From CAXXOK01 sp964640955 (GTDB taxonomy: Bacteria > Bacillota > Clostridia > Christensenellales > Aristaeellaceae): DNA of 64,000 bases. The notes beneath the pieces are model-generated. The model searched no databases. It saw nothing but the letters and a program-made list of their open reading frames with translations, and was not told the origin of the DNA. The translations under genes and the position numbers were made by a program. The stretch spans positions 248,001 through 312,000 of the forward strand of contig CAZXJI010000001.1 of assembly GCA_964640955.1 (NCBI GenBank), in the 5' to 3' direction. This document shows, one piece after another, positions 26,143 through 35,195 of the stretch (position 1 is its first letter; every line of letters starts with the position of its first letter).

Positions 26143-29100
26143 ATGGCCTTTGCCCATCTGCATCTGCATACCGAATACAGCCTGCTGGACGGCGCCTGCA
26201 GCATCAAGCCCCTGATGAAGCGCCTCAAGGAACTGGGCTTTGAGCACTGCGCCGTCACCGACCACGGGGTGATGTACGGCGTCGTGGATTTTTACTCCGC
26301 GTGCAAGGAGGCGGGCATTCACCCGGTTATCGGCTGCGAAGCCTACATCTGCCCCGACCGGTTCGACAAAACCTACGTCAGCCGCGAGTACAGCCATCTG
26401 ATCCTCCTGTGCGAGAACCAGACGGGTTACCGAAACCTGACCAAGCTGATCAGCGCGGGGTTCACCGAGGGCTTTTACTACCGTCCCCGGCTGGACTACA
26501 AGCTGCTTGCGCAGCACGCCGAAGGGCTTATCTGCATGACCGCGTGCCTGAGCGGCGACCTGCCCAAGCTGCTTTTGCAGGGCAACCGCGAGGGCGCCCG
26601 CGCCTACGTAAACGACATGCGGCGCATCTTCGGCGAAAACAACTTCTTTATCGAAATTATGGACCACGGCATTCCCGAGGAAAAGCAGGTGCTGCCGGAG
26701 CTGATCGCCCTGTCGCGGGAGATGGGCGTGCCGCTGGTGGCGACCAACGACTGCCATTACCTCCGGCGGCAAGACGCGGCCGCGCAGGAAGTGCTCATGT
26801 GCGTGCAGACCGGCAAGACCCTGCAGGACGAAGCGCGCATGCGCATGGAGACCGAGGAGCTCTACGTGAAAAGCGAGGCGGAGATGCGCGCGCTGTTTCC
26901 TTCCGTGCCCGACGCCATCGAGCGTTCGGCGCAGATCGCCGCCCGCTGCAACGTGGAGTTCGACTTTCAGACCCGCCACCTGCCCAGCTACCCCATCGAG
27001 ACCGGGGAAAAGCCGCTCGACATGCTTACCCGCCTGTGCCTGGAAGGGATGCGCGAACTGTACCCCGACCGGGCGGACGACCCGGACAGCGAACCCCGCA
27101 AGCGCCTCGCCTACGAGCTGGACGTGGTGGCCCAGATGGGCTTTGTGGATTACTTCCTGATCGTGTGGGACTTCATCGATTACGCCCGGCGCAACGGCAT
27201 CACGGTCGGGCCCGGCCGCGGCAGCGGCGCCGGCAGCATCGCGGCGTACACGCTGCACATTACGCAGCTGGATCCCCTCAAGTACAACCTGCTCTTCGAG
27301 CGCTTTCTGAACCCCGAGCGCATCAGCATGCCGGACTTCGACGTGGACTTCTGCTACGAGCGCCGCCAGGAAGTGATCGACTACGTCACCCGCAAGTACG
27401 GGGCCGACCACGTGGCGCAGATCATCACCTTCGGCACCATGAAGGCCAAGGCCGTCGTGCGCGACGTGGGCCGCGTGCTGGGCATGAGCTACGCGGCGGT
27501 CGACCGCGTCGCCAAAGCCATCCCCTTTTCGCTGGACATGACGCTTGAAAAAGCGGTGCAGATCAGCCCGCAGCTGAGCGAAATGGTGAACACCGAGCCG
27601 GAGGTGCAAAAGCTGATCGAGACGGGCATGGCGCTGGAGGGCATGCCCCGGCATGCCAGCACCCACGCGGCGGGCGTGCTGATCACCGCCAAACCCGTAA
27701 CCGAGTACGTGCCCCTGCAGGTGAACGACGAGGTGGTCACCACCCAGTTCCCCATGGGCACGCTGGAGCACCTGGGCCTTTTGAAAATGGATTTTCTGGG
27801 CCTGCGCACCCTCACCGTCATCCGCGACGCGCTGGACCTGATGCGCGACGCGGGCGTGGATATGAAATCCGACGATATCCCGCTGGACGACCCCGCCGTG
27901 TACGAGATGATCTCCCAGGGCGATACCGACGGCGTTTTCCAGCTGGAGTCCGGCGGCATGCGCGCGTTTCTGCAAAACATGAGGCCCGAAAGCTTCGAGG
28001 ATATCATCGCCGCCATTTCCCTTTACCGCCCCGGCCCCATGGAAAGCATTCCCCGCTACATCGCCGGCAAGCACGACCCGGCGTCGGTGCGCTACCCCAC
28101 GCCGCTGCTTAAGCCCATACTGGACGTCACCTACGGCTGCATGGTCTACCAGGAGCAGGTCATGCAGATCGTGCGCGACCTGGCGGGCTACTCCTACGGC
28201 CGCAGCGACCTGGTGCGCCGCGCCATGAGCAAGAAAAAGCACGACGTCATGGCCAAGGAGCGCGAGTACTTCGTGCACGGCATGACCGACGCGAACGGAA
28301 ACGTGGTCGTGGAGGGCTGCGTGCGCCGCGGCGTGCCGGAGGCCGTGGCCGAGCAGCTTTTCGACGATATGACCGCCTTCGCGAGCTACGCCTTCAACAA
28401 GAGCCATGCCGCGGCCTATGCCGTGGTCGCCGTCAAAACGGGGTGGCTCAAGCGCCACTACCCCGTGCAGTTCATGGCCGCCATCATGAACAGCTTTCTG
28501 GACCACACCGGCAAGGTGGCCGGCTACATCCAGTACTGCCGCAGCCGGGGCATCCCCGTGCTTCCGCCGGACGTCAACCGCAGCGGCTGGAAGTTCACCG
28601 TAGACAGGGATCAAAAGGGCAAGCCGGGCATCCGCTTCGGGATGGGCGCGGTGAAAAACGTGGGTTACGGCGCGGTGGAGGCGATCGTGCAGGCGCGCGC
28701 GTCCCAGCCTTACCGCGATCTGTTCGATTTTGCCGAGCGCGTGCCGGCGGAGGCCATCAACAAGCGCGTGGTGGAAAGCCTCATCAAGGCCGGGGCGTTC
28801 GACGCGGGCCAGTATAACCGCGCCCAGCTGATGAGCGTGTACGAACGTGTGATGGACCAGGCCGCCCAGAAGCGCAAAAACAACCTGGCCGGGCAGGTAA
28901 GCCTGTTCGACATGATGGCGCCGGGCAGCAAGCCCGCCCATATCGACGTTCCCGACATGCCGGAGCATCCCCGCAAGGCGCTGCTCAACATGGAAAAGGA
29001 AATGACCGGCGTCTACATCAGCGGCCACCCGCTGGACGAGGTGGCCGACCTGCTGCAATCCGGTTTCACTTCGGTTCTGGACGTCCAGAATATGACCGAG

Positions 29101-29946
29101 AACGAAAACCACGGCCTCGACCACGACGGCGACCCCGCCGTGATGGCGGGCATCCTGGCGCTGGCAAAAAGCCGCATCACCAAGCGCGGCGCCATGATGG
29201 GCATCGTGACGCTGGAAGACCTGACCGGACAGATCGAAGGGCTGGTGTTTCCCAAGATCTACGAGCAGTTCGTCGATCTGCTGGCGGCGGACAACCTGGT
29301 GGTGCTTACCGGGAAGCTTTCCTTCCGCGAGGAGGAGGACGCCAAGCTGCTGGTGGACGGCGTGCAGCTTTTAACGCCGCAGACCGCGCAGCAGGCGCGG
29401 CTGCAGACGCGGGTGAACGAAAGCCTCGCGGCCGACGACCCGGACGAGCCGCCCGCGGCGCGAAACGGCTGGGCGCACGACCCCGAAAAGCCCTGCGCGC
29501 ACCTTTCCGAAGCCAACGTCGGCATGATGAACGCCTATCCCGGCGCGGAAACGGAAACGCAGGTCGACGTAAGCCTGTTCGTCGGCGCGCCCCGCCTGTT
29601 GCCGGATACGCCCCCGGCCCCCGTGGCGAAAGCCCCCCGCGGGGATCGGACGCCGGTTGCGGAAACCGCGTCTGTGGAGGCGGAGGACGAAGCGCAAACC
29701 GCCGCGTCGGACGCGGGCCGCACCGAGCGCAGGCTTACGCTCACCCTGCCCACGCGCGAGCCGTATTACGAGCAGGTCAAATCCCTTCTGGGCACGCACG
29801 CCGGGGACGTGCCCGCGTACGTCACCATTTCGGACGAGGCGCTTTCCTTCCCGCTCGCCCGCGAATACTGGCCGGCCGAAAGCCCCGCCCTGAGCGACGG
29901 CCTGCGCGCGTTGCTGGGGGAGGCGAACGTTTTGTGGAGCGCCTGA
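26143..29946 (+). CDS. dnaE: DNA polymerase III subunit alpha
   Basis: A 1267-residue replicative polymerase of the DnaE type. The PHP domain starts at HLHLHTEYSLLDG, the palm carries the catalytic aspartates Asp398, Asp400 and Asp402 in PDFDVDF, the fingers follow (GPGRGSGAGS near residue 360; YRPGPMESIPRYI near 630), then the helix-hairpin-helix region, beta-binding segment and an OB fold (VMAGILALAKSRITKRGAMMG near residue 1005). After residue about 1110 an Ala/Pro/Glu-rich linker of about 80 residues leads to a small C-terminal domain. The start follows CGGGAGG. Low-GC Firmicutes also have PolC, not in view. Confidence 0.96.
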   Translation: MAFAHLHLHTEYSLLDGACSIKPLMKRLKELGFEHCAVTDHGVMYGVVDFYSACKEAGIHPVIGCEAYICPDRFDKTYVSREYSHLILLCENQTGYRNLTKLISAGFTEGFYYRPRLDYKLLAQHAEGLICMTACLSGDLPKLLLQGNREGARAYVNDMRRIFGENNFFIEIMDHGIPEEKQVLPELIALSREMGVPLVATNDCHYLRRQDAAAQEVLMCVQTGKTLQDEARMRMETEELYVKSEAEMRALFPSVPDAIERSAQIAARCNVEFDFQTRHLPSYPIETGEKPLDMLTRLCLEGMRELYPDRADDPDSEPRKRLAYELDVVAQMGFVDYFLIVWDFIDYARRNGITVGPGRGSGAGSIAAYTLHITQLDPLKYNLLFERFLNPERISMPDFDVDFCYERRQEVIDYVTRKYGADHVAQIITFGTMKAKAVVRDVGRVLGMSYAAVDRVAKAIPFSLDMTLEKAVQISPQLSEMVNTEPEVQKLIETGMALEGMPRHASTHAAGVLITAKPVTEYVPLQVNDEVVTTQFPMGTLEHLGLLKMDFLGLRTLTVIRDALDLMRDAGVDMKSDDIPLDDPAVYEMISQGDTDGVFQLESGGMRAFLQNMRPESFEDIIAAISLYRPGPMESIPRYIAGKHDPASVRYPTPLLKPILDVTYGCMVYQEQVMQIVRDLAGYSYGRSDLVRRAMSKKKHDVMAKEREYFVHGMTDANGNVVVEGCVRRGVPEAVAEQLFDDMTAFASYAFNKSHAAAYAVVAVKTGWLKRHYPVQFMAAIMNSFLDHTGKVAGYIQYCRSRGIPVLPPDVNRSGWKFTVDRDQKGKPGIRFGMGAVKNVGYGAVEAIVQARASQPYRDLFDFAERVPAEAINKRVVESLIKAGAFDAGQYNRAQLMSVYERVMDQAAQKRKNNLAGQVSLFDMMAPGSKPAHIDVPDMPEHPRKALLNMEKEMTGVYISGHPLDEVADLLQSGFTSVLDVQNMTENENHGLDHDGDPAVMAGILALAKSRITKRGAMMGIVTLEDLTGQIEGLVFPKIYEQFVDLLAADNLVVLTGKLSFREEEDAKLLVDGVQLLTPQTAQQARLQTRVNESLAADDPDEPPAARNGWAHDPEKPCAHLSEANVGMMNAYPGAETETQVDVSLFVGAPRLLPDTPPAPVAKAPRGDRTPVAETASVEAEDEAQTAASDAGRTERRLTLTLPTREPYYEQVKSLLGTHAGDVPAYVTISDEALSFPLAREYWPAESPALSDGLRALLGEANVLWSA

Positions 29947-29952
29947 GCGTAC

Positions 29953-29974
29953 CGCAATCTTCCCGCAATCTTCG
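29953..29974 (+). repeat. Tandem 11-bp direct repeat ahead of the DUF4405 gene
   Basis: CGCAATCTTCC (29953-29963) is followed directly by CGCAATCTTCG (29964-29974). Eleven-base direct repeats one helical turn apart are the usual binding geometry of OmpR/PhoB response regulators. They lie about 90 bp ahead of the DUF4405 start and just after the dnaE stop. No response regulator gene is in the window. Confidence 0.45.
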
Positions 29975-30062
29975 CGCGGCGTTTCCCCTTCCTTCACACG
30001 ACCGTCAAACGGACACGCTATCCTCGGAACCGTAATTACACAATGCACGGAGGGTACGGCGA

Positions 30063-30929
30063 ATGAGACTCTTGCGCAAGAACGGCTGGAAATTTCTTTT
30101 GGATATCGTGATGGCGTTCCTGCTGGCGCTGATGTACAACAAGCGCGTGCTGGGAATGGAGTTTCACGAAATCGGCGGCCTGGCGTTATGCGGCTTTTTC
30201 ATCATCCACAAGCTGCTCAACGGCAAGTGGATCAAAGCCGTAACGACCGGTCTCTTCTCACGCCGTACCCCCGTGCGCCAAAAAACGTTCTGGGTGCTGG
30301 ATCTGCTTTTGCTCATCAGCTTCATCGTAATTCTGGTTTCCGGCATCGGCATCAGCAAGGTCGTTTTCCCCAATTCCAGCGCGGGCCCGGCGGCCAAAAT
30401 CCTGCACTACGGCGCGAGCGCGCTGGCCCTGGCGCTGGCGGGCGTGCACCTGGGGTTGCACATGGGGTGGATCGGCCAGCGGATGCCCTTCCTGAAGAAG
30501 ATACCTTCGCTGCTTCGCAGGGCGCTTGCGGTGGTGCTGAGCATCGCGGTGCTTATGCTGGGCGCGTACAGCGTGACGAATACCGCCTTTCTCAACTGGA
30601 TCGCCAACCTGAGCATGATCCCCGCCTCCTTCGCCCAGTCCGCACCGGCGGACGATGAACAGGCCGCCGGGCCGGCGGTCGACACCCTTGCGGAGGCGGA
30701 AGGCGGGCACGGTCAGGGCGGCGGCGGAACCGGCCTGCGGGACGGCACGGGCCCCCACGGCAGCGGCAACGGCGAAGGCGCGCAGGACGTTTCCGTCGGC
30801 GGGGTGCTTATGAGCTTCCTGAGCATATTCCTGGGCTTCGCGGTGCTCGCCGCATGGATCGACGGCGCAGGCAAGGCGCTCAGGCGCAGACGCCTGCGCA
30901 AAACCCCCGCGGCGACCGGCGCGGCGTAA
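30063..30929 (+). CDS. DUF4405 membrane protein (cytochrome b-like)
   Basis: A 288-residue integral membrane protein with five or six helices. Histidines sit on helices as expected for haem ligation in the DUF4405 family: FHEIGGLALCGFFIIHKLLNGKW, and LHYGASALALALAGVHLGLHMGW. DUF4405 proteins are described with extracytosolic flavin-transfer systems. Between residues about 200 and 245 lies a Gly/Asp/Glu-rich linker (GGHGQGGGGTG), then a final helix and a basic tail RRRRLRK. No FMN-binding or ApbE gene is adjacent, so the redox partner is unknown. A GGAGG site precedes the start. It has its own transcript. Confidence 0.8.
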   Translation: MRLLRKNGWKFLLDIVMAFLLALMYNKRVLGMEFHEIGGLALCGFFIIHKLLNGKWIKAVTTGLFSRRTPVRQKTFWVLDLLLLISFIVILVSGIGISKVVFPNSSAGPAAKILHYGASALALALAGVHLGLHMGWIGQRMPFLKKIPSLLRRALAVVLSIAVLMLGAYSVTNTAFLNWIANLSMIPASFAQSAPADDEQAAGPAVDTLAEAEGGHGQGGGGTGLRDGTGPHGSGNGEGAQDVSVGGVLMSFLSIFLGFAVLAAWIDGAGKALRRRRLRKTPAATGAA

Positions 30930-30949
30930 ACCATACGGTATTTCCCGCA

Positions 30950-30983
30950 AATCCAAAGCGGCCCTATCGGGCCGCTTTGGATT
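30950..30983 (+). terminator. Hairpin after the DUF4405 gene
   Basis: A 15-bp perfect stem (AATCCAAAGCGGCCC and complement) with loop TATC. There is no T run after it, so it is either a weak terminator or an RNA 3'-end stabiliser. The four-hairpin repeat starts 20 bp later. Confidence 0.65.
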
Positions 30984-31003
30984 GTCAAGAAACTGTTTCT
31001 CCC

Positions 31004-31134
31004 GGGTGGTATCGGAGGGTCGCAACCCTCCGATTGTTTTCGTATCGACCGGCTTTGCCGGTCGGGCGGGGAGTTTGCGGCTTTGCCGCAAACATGACCC
31101 GTAGCTCAAAAAAGTGGCGAAGTCCACTTTTTTG
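31004..31134 (+). repeat. Four-hairpin dispersed repeat, copy 1
   Basis: A 131-bp unit built of four consecutive hairpins: ATCGGAGGGT/ACCCTCCGAT, GACCGGC/GCCGGTC, GTTTGCGGC/GCCGCAAAC and AAAAAAGTGG/CCACTTTTTT, the last ending in a T run. A second copy at 35196-35326 has about 11 differences. It is intergenic, between the DUF4405 gene and the GntR promoter. I see no reading frame supported by a ribosome site. Confidence 0.85.
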
Positions 31135-31153
31135 ACAGTACTTCCGAAACCGC

Positions 31154-31191
31154 TTGACAAATCCGGTCGCACACGATAGTATACAAAATAC
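31154..31191 (+). promoter_or_regulatory. GntR-gene promoter with candidate autoregulatory operator
   Basis: TTGACA (31154-31159), 17-bp spacer, TAGTAT (31177-31182). The imperfect palindrome GTAT-ACAAA-ATAC (31179-31191) covers the -10 and the expected start point. FadR/FCD-type GntR proteins often bind GTATAC-like sites, so self-repression is plausible. Confidence 0.65.
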
Positions 31192-31215
31192 AAAGAAAGA
31201 ACAAGAGGTGTCTGG

Positions 31216-31908
31216 ATGTCCGTTACGCGCTTTACCCCCTCCGTCGATAGCAAGCCCATCCGGGAAATCGCCTACGAAACGCTCAAGCACGCCATCATCA
31301 CCGGGCAGATTCCCGCGGGCGTGCGCATCGTGGAAACGGAGTACGCCGATATGCTGCATATCAGCCGCACTCCCCTGCGCGAGGCGCTTCGCAAGCTGGA
31401 AAGGGACGGGCTGGTGGAGTACGTGCTTCGCCGCGGGGTGATCGTAAGGGCCTTCACCATCGACGACGTAGAGGAGATTTACACCATCCGCAACGCCCTC
31501 GAAATGCTGACCCTCCCCTCCATAATCCAAAACGCCACGCCGGAGGATATTCGCTCCATGCGCGAGAAGCTCCACCGGATGGACGCCTTTATCGAGAACA
31601 ACGATATCGAAGGCGTCTCCCCGCTCGCGCGCAGCTTTCACGACCAGCTCACGGCCATTTCCGGCCTTAACCGCATCCTGCGCGTCATACAGAGCCAGGA
31701 TGAGTACATCCGCCGTTTTTCCGCCATGAGCATCGCCAAGGAGACCCGCCGCTCCTCCGCCCACGCCGAGCACTACAAGCTGGTGGATTACGTAGAACAG
31801 AAGGATTTGGAGAACTTCACCAAACTGATGCAAAAGCACATCGAGCGCAGCAAGGAAACCTGCCTCATCGCGCTGGAGGAGGCCCATTACCAGCAGGAAA
31901 GGGAGTAA
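31216..31908 (+). CDS. GntR-family regulator, FCD (FadR-type) subfamily
   Basis: A 230-residue transcription factor. The N-terminal winged helix (REIAYETLKHAIITGQIPAG, ADMLHISRTPLREALRKLERDGLVEYV) is the GntR DNA-binding domain; the C-terminal all-helical FCD domain contains the metal-ligand pattern with conserved Asp and His (FHDQLTAISGLNR near residue 140, and HAEHYKLVDYVEQKD near 185). FCD regulators sense small acids such as pyruvate, lactate or sugar acids. It is followed by a terminator, so it is monocistronic and its target genes are not obvious from position. A ribosome site AAAGAACAAGAGG precedes the ATG. Confidence 0.9.
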   Translation: MSVTRFTPSVDSKPIREIAYETLKHAIITGQIPAGVRIVETEYADMLHISRTPLREALRKLERDGLVEYVLRRGVIVRAFTIDDVEEIYTIRNALEMLTLPSIIQNATPEDIRSMREKLHRMDAFIENNDIEGVSPLARSFHDQLTAISGLNRILRVIQSQDEYIRRFSAMSIAKETRRSSAHAEHYKLVDYVEQKDLENFTKLMQKHIERSKETCLIALEEAHYQQERE

Positions 31909-31924
31909 CCCCCGCGGTGTTTTC

Positions 31925-31956
31925 GCGCGTCTTCACGCGGCGGGACGCGCCTTTTT
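31925..31956 (+). terminator. Terminator of the GntR gene
   Basis: GCGCGTC (31925-31931) pairs with GACGCGC (31944-31950) and is followed by CTTTTT. A second hairpin (CCGGCCC/GGGCCGG, about 31974-31998) without a T run follows before pepF. Confidence 0.75.
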
Positions 31957-32024
31957 CATATTACGGTCACAGCCGGCCCGCGCCTTCGCCGGGCCGGTCG
32001 TCATAACAGATAAAGGAGACGATC

Positions 32025-33791
32025 ATGTTGGAATCGACCTGGGATTTGAGCGTATTCTACGCCGGGTTTGACGATCCGGCCCTGCGCGCCGATATCGACG
32101 CCGTCCGTACCCTGACCGTGGAGGGCGGCGAAATGCTCAAGCGGGACGCGCCCGCCTCGGAAAAGCTGGAGGCGATCGTGGATCGGCTGGAAACCCTGAC
32201 CAACAAGCTTTCGCGCGCCTTCATGTTCTGCCAGCTCACCCTCGCGGTGGAGGCGGAGAACCGCGAGGCGTTCCGCGTGCTGGAAGAGCTCAGCGCCCTG
32301 TCCGTGGATACGCAGGTGTTCCAGAGCGCGTGCACCCGCTACGTCGGGACGCTTAACGACCTGGAAGCGCTGATCGCCCGGAGCCCGAAGCTTACGGCCA
32401 ACGCCTTCGTGCTGCGCGAGGCGAAGCGGGAAGCGGCCCACATGCTGCCCGAAAGCATGGAAAAATGGATGCTGCGCATGTCCCTGAGCGGCGGCGACGC
32501 CTTCCAGAAGCTGCGCGACCAACTGATGGGTACGCTCACAGCCGAAATGGACGGCAAAACCCTGCCCCTGCCCGCCGTGCGCGGCATGGCGCACGACCCC
32601 GATCCCGCCGTGCGCAAGCGCGCCTACGAGGCCGAGCTGGCCGCCTACCCCAAGGTCGCCCTGCCCATGGCGTTCTGCCTGGGAGGCATCAAGGGCGAGG
32701 CGCTGACGATGTGCGAGGCCCGCAACTATCCGGATGTACTAACCCAGCAGCTTTCGGAAAGCCGCATGGATCACGAAACGCTCGACGCCATGTGGCAAGC
32801 CTGCCGCGAAGCCTTCCCGGATTTCCGCCGCTACCTGCGCGCCAAAGCGAAGCTGCTGGGTCACGAGGACGGCCTGCCGTTTTACGACCTGTTCGCGCCG
32901 GTCGGAAGCGACGTGAAAAAGTACACCGTCGAAGAGGCGCGCGACCTGCTCAAGGATACCTTCGGCAAGGCGCACCCCAAAATGGCCGACTTCATGATGC
33001 ACGCCTTCGACAACCGCTGGATCGACCTGTACCCGCGGGAAGGCAAGGAAGGCGGCGCGTTCTGCGCGGATAACCACGAGCTGGACCTCTGCCGCGTCCT
33101 CACCAACTTCGTGGGCAGCTTTTCGGACGTCAGCACCCTAGCGCACGAGCTGGGGCACGCCTGGCACGCCCGCTGCATGCAAAAAAAGCCCATTCTGATG
33201 GCGCAGCCCCCCATGCCGCTGGCGGAAACGGCTTCCACCTTCAACGAAACGCTTTTGTCCCACACGGTGCTGGCCGGAGCCGACGAGGAGCGCGCCTTCG
33301 GCATTCTGGAGGGCAGCCTGATGGAGGCGACCCAGTGCGTGGTGGACATCTACAGCCGCTTCCTGTTCGAAAGCGCGGTGTTCGAAGCCCGCAAGACCCA
33401 TACCCCCGCGGTGGAGGAGCTTCGCAAAATGATGCTGGACGCGCAGGAGGCCACCTACGGCGACGGCCTGGCCGGGGACGTGCGCCACGCCGACATGTGG
33501 ATCAACAAGGGCCACTACTACACCGTGGGCCTGCACTACTATAACTTCCCCTACGCTTTCGGCCTGCTGTTCGGGCTGGGCGTATACCAGAAATACCGCG
33601 AGGAAGGCACGGCCTTCCTGCCCGAGTACGACGCTCTGCTCTCCCGCTGCGGCAGCGACACCGTCGCAAACGTCGCCGCGAGCGTGGGCATCGACGTGCA
33701 CAGCGTGGCCTACTGGCGAAGCGCGCTGGACGTGCTTCGCGGGGAAATCGACGAGTTTGAAAAGCTGGCCGCGCAAAGGAGCGCACGGTGA
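32025..33791 (+). CDS. pepF: Oligoendopeptidase F, M3 family
   Basis: A 588-residue cytoplasmic zinc metallopeptidase that cuts peptides of about 7-17 residues. The zinc site is His374-Glu375-His378 in LAHELGHAWH, with the third ligand Glu in ETASTFNE about 25 residues later, and the C-terminal HYYNFPYAFGLLFG is typical for M3B enzymes. Length matches the family (about 590-600). The start follows AAAGGAGACG. The stop overlaps the start of the cca gene (GTGA), so they are co-transcribed. Confidence 0.95.
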   Translation: MLESTWDLSVFYAGFDDPALRADIDAVRTLTVEGGEMLKRDAPASEKLEAIVDRLETLTNKLSRAFMFCQLTLAVEAENREAFRVLEELSALSVDTQVFQSACTRYVGTLNDLEALIARSPKLTANAFVLREAKREAAHMLPESMEKWMLRMSLSGGDAFQKLRDQLMGTLTAEMDGKTLPLPAVRGMAHDPDPAVRKRAYEAELAAYPKVALPMAFCLGGIKGEALTMCEARNYPDVLTQQLSESRMDHETLDAMWQACREAFPDFRRYLRAKAKLLGHEDGLPFYDLFAPVGSDVKKYTVEEARDLLKDTFGKAHPKMADFMMHAFDNRWIDLYPREGKEGGAFCADNHELDLCRVLTNFVGSFSDVSTLAHELGHAWHARCMQKKPILMAQPPMPLAETASTFNETLLSHTVLAGADEERAFGILEGSLMEATQCVVDIYSRFLFESAVFEARKTHTPAVEELRKMMLDAQEATYGDGLAGDVRHADMWINKGHYYTVGLHYYNFPYAFGLLFGLGVYQKYREEGTAFLPEYDALLSRCGSDTVANVAASVGIDVHSVAYWRSALDVLRGEIDEFEKLAAQRSAR

Positions 33792-35125
33792 ACGAAAATA
33801 CCTTCCGCGCGCCGTGGCTGCTTGCCGCGGCGCGCGTGTTCGCACAGGCGGACTACCCGCTCTACGCCGTGGGCGGCGTGGTGCGCAACGCGCTGATGAA
33901 CCTGCCCGCAAGCGACGTGGACCTCTGCGGCCCCGCCCTTCCGGAGACGGTCGCAACGCTGTGCGAGGGCACGCCCGTAACGGCGGTGCTGCGCGCGGCG
34001 CACTTCGGCACGGTGGAATTGCACGTTGCGGACGAAAGCGGCCGCCATATGGCGGAATACACCACCTTTCGCGAGGACAGCTACCGCACGGGGCACCAGC
34101 CCGCCGCCGTGCGTTTCGCGAGCACCCCGGAGGTGGATGCGCTGCGGCGGGATTTTTCCGTGAACGCGCTTTACCGTCCCCTGCCCGCCGACCCCGCCGT
34201 TCCCGTTTCGGTGCTCGATCCAACCGGCGGCCTTGCGCATCTGCGGCAGGGCGTTTTGCATACCGTGACCGACGATCCCGACCGGGTTCTGCGGGACGAC
34301 GGCCTGCGCATCCTTCGCGCGGCGCGGTTCCAGGCGGAGCTGGGCCTCACGCCCACCGGCGCGCTGCTCTCCTCCGCCGCCAGGCACGTCAAACTGCTTT
34401 CCGAGATCGCCCTGGAGCGTATCCGGGACGAGTTGACCCGCCTGTTGCTTTCAGACGTCAAATACCCCACGCTGAAACGCGCCGCGCCGCCGGTTCCGAC
34501 GGGGCTGAATACGGTGCTTGCCGTGGGCGCGTGGCCGGCGGTGTTCGGCCCGCTTTTGCCGGATGAGGCCGCCGTGGGCGCGACCGCCTTCTATTGCGCT
34601 CCGGCGGGAATGCCGCCCGCCGCGGGCAAGCTGGTGTTGCTTTTTCATCGGGAACAGCCCGCCGCGCTCGGCGCGCGGATGGACGCGCTTCGCTTTTCCG
34701 TGCGGGAGACCCGGACGGCCGTAAACGCGCTGACGGCGCTTGCGGCGTTCCGGGGCGGGGCGCCGTCGCTGATGGACGCGGTGCGGCTGGGCGTTTCGCC
34801 GGTCGAAAACGCCGTTGAGGCCCTGCGTGCTCTCCGGCTGGCAGGCGCGCCCTGCGAAAACGCGCTTGCGCGGGCGCAAGAGCAGCTTGCCGTTCTGCAG
34901 GGCGGCGGCCTGCCTCTCAGCCTCAGGGAACTGGCCGTGAACGGAAACGATCTGCTCCCGCTGTGCCGTCGCTACGGCGTACCCTCCGCCATGATCGGGC
35001 GGACGCTGAACGCGTTATGGCGCGACACGGTGGAAGGGTGCGTGCCCAACACGCGGAAGGCCCTGCTTGAACGTGCGGACGCGCAGCTGCGTTCCGCCGG
35101 GCCGCAGGCGCCGGACGACCCGTAA
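33788..35125 (+). CDS. cca: CCA-adding tRNA nucleotidyltransferase
   Basis: A 445-residue class II nucleotidyltransferase that adds or repairs the tRNA 3'-CCA. Motif A is YAVGGVVRNALMNLPASDVDL with the two metal-binding aspartates, motif B is RRDFSVNALY, and motif C/D is DDPDRVLRDDGLRILRAARF. The C-terminal part, beyond residue about 220, is helical and diverged, without a clear HD motif. GTG start at 33788 overlaps the pepF stop. The tRNA genes in this window encode CCA already, so the enzyme would act mainly in repair. The usual GGxVRD is GGVVRN here, a conservative change. Confidence 0.92.
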   Translation: MNENTFRAPWLLAAARVFAQADYPLYAVGGVVRNALMNLPASDVDLCGPALPETVATLCEGTPVTAVLRAAHFGTVELHVADESGRHMAEYTTFREDSYRTGHQPAAVRFASTPEVDALRRDFSVNALYRPLPADPAVPVSVLDPTGGLAHLRQGVLHTVTDDPDRVLRDDGLRILRAARFQAELGLTPTGALLSSAARHVKLLSEIALERIRDELTRLLLSDVKYPTLKRAAPPVPTGLNTVLAVGAWPAVFGPLLPDEAAVGATAFYCAPAGMPPAAGKLVLLFHREQPAALGARMDALRFSVRETRTAVNALTALAAFRGGAPSLMDAVRLGVSPVENAVEALRALRLAGAPCENALARAQEQLAVLQGGGLPLSLRELAVNGNDLLPLCRRYGVPSAMIGRTLNALWRDTVEGCVPNTRKALLERADAQLRSAGPQAPDDP

Positions 35126-35195
35126 TCGAGCCGAATCCGGTTCCTTTTGCGCGGGCGGCTTGTCCGTCATGATCCGGATGTTTATCTCGCTTTTA

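Noticed and set aside
25876..29124. Long minus-strand open frame opposite dnaE
   Set aside because: Antisense shadow with His/Val/Leu-rich composition; dnaE motifs on the plus strand are complete.
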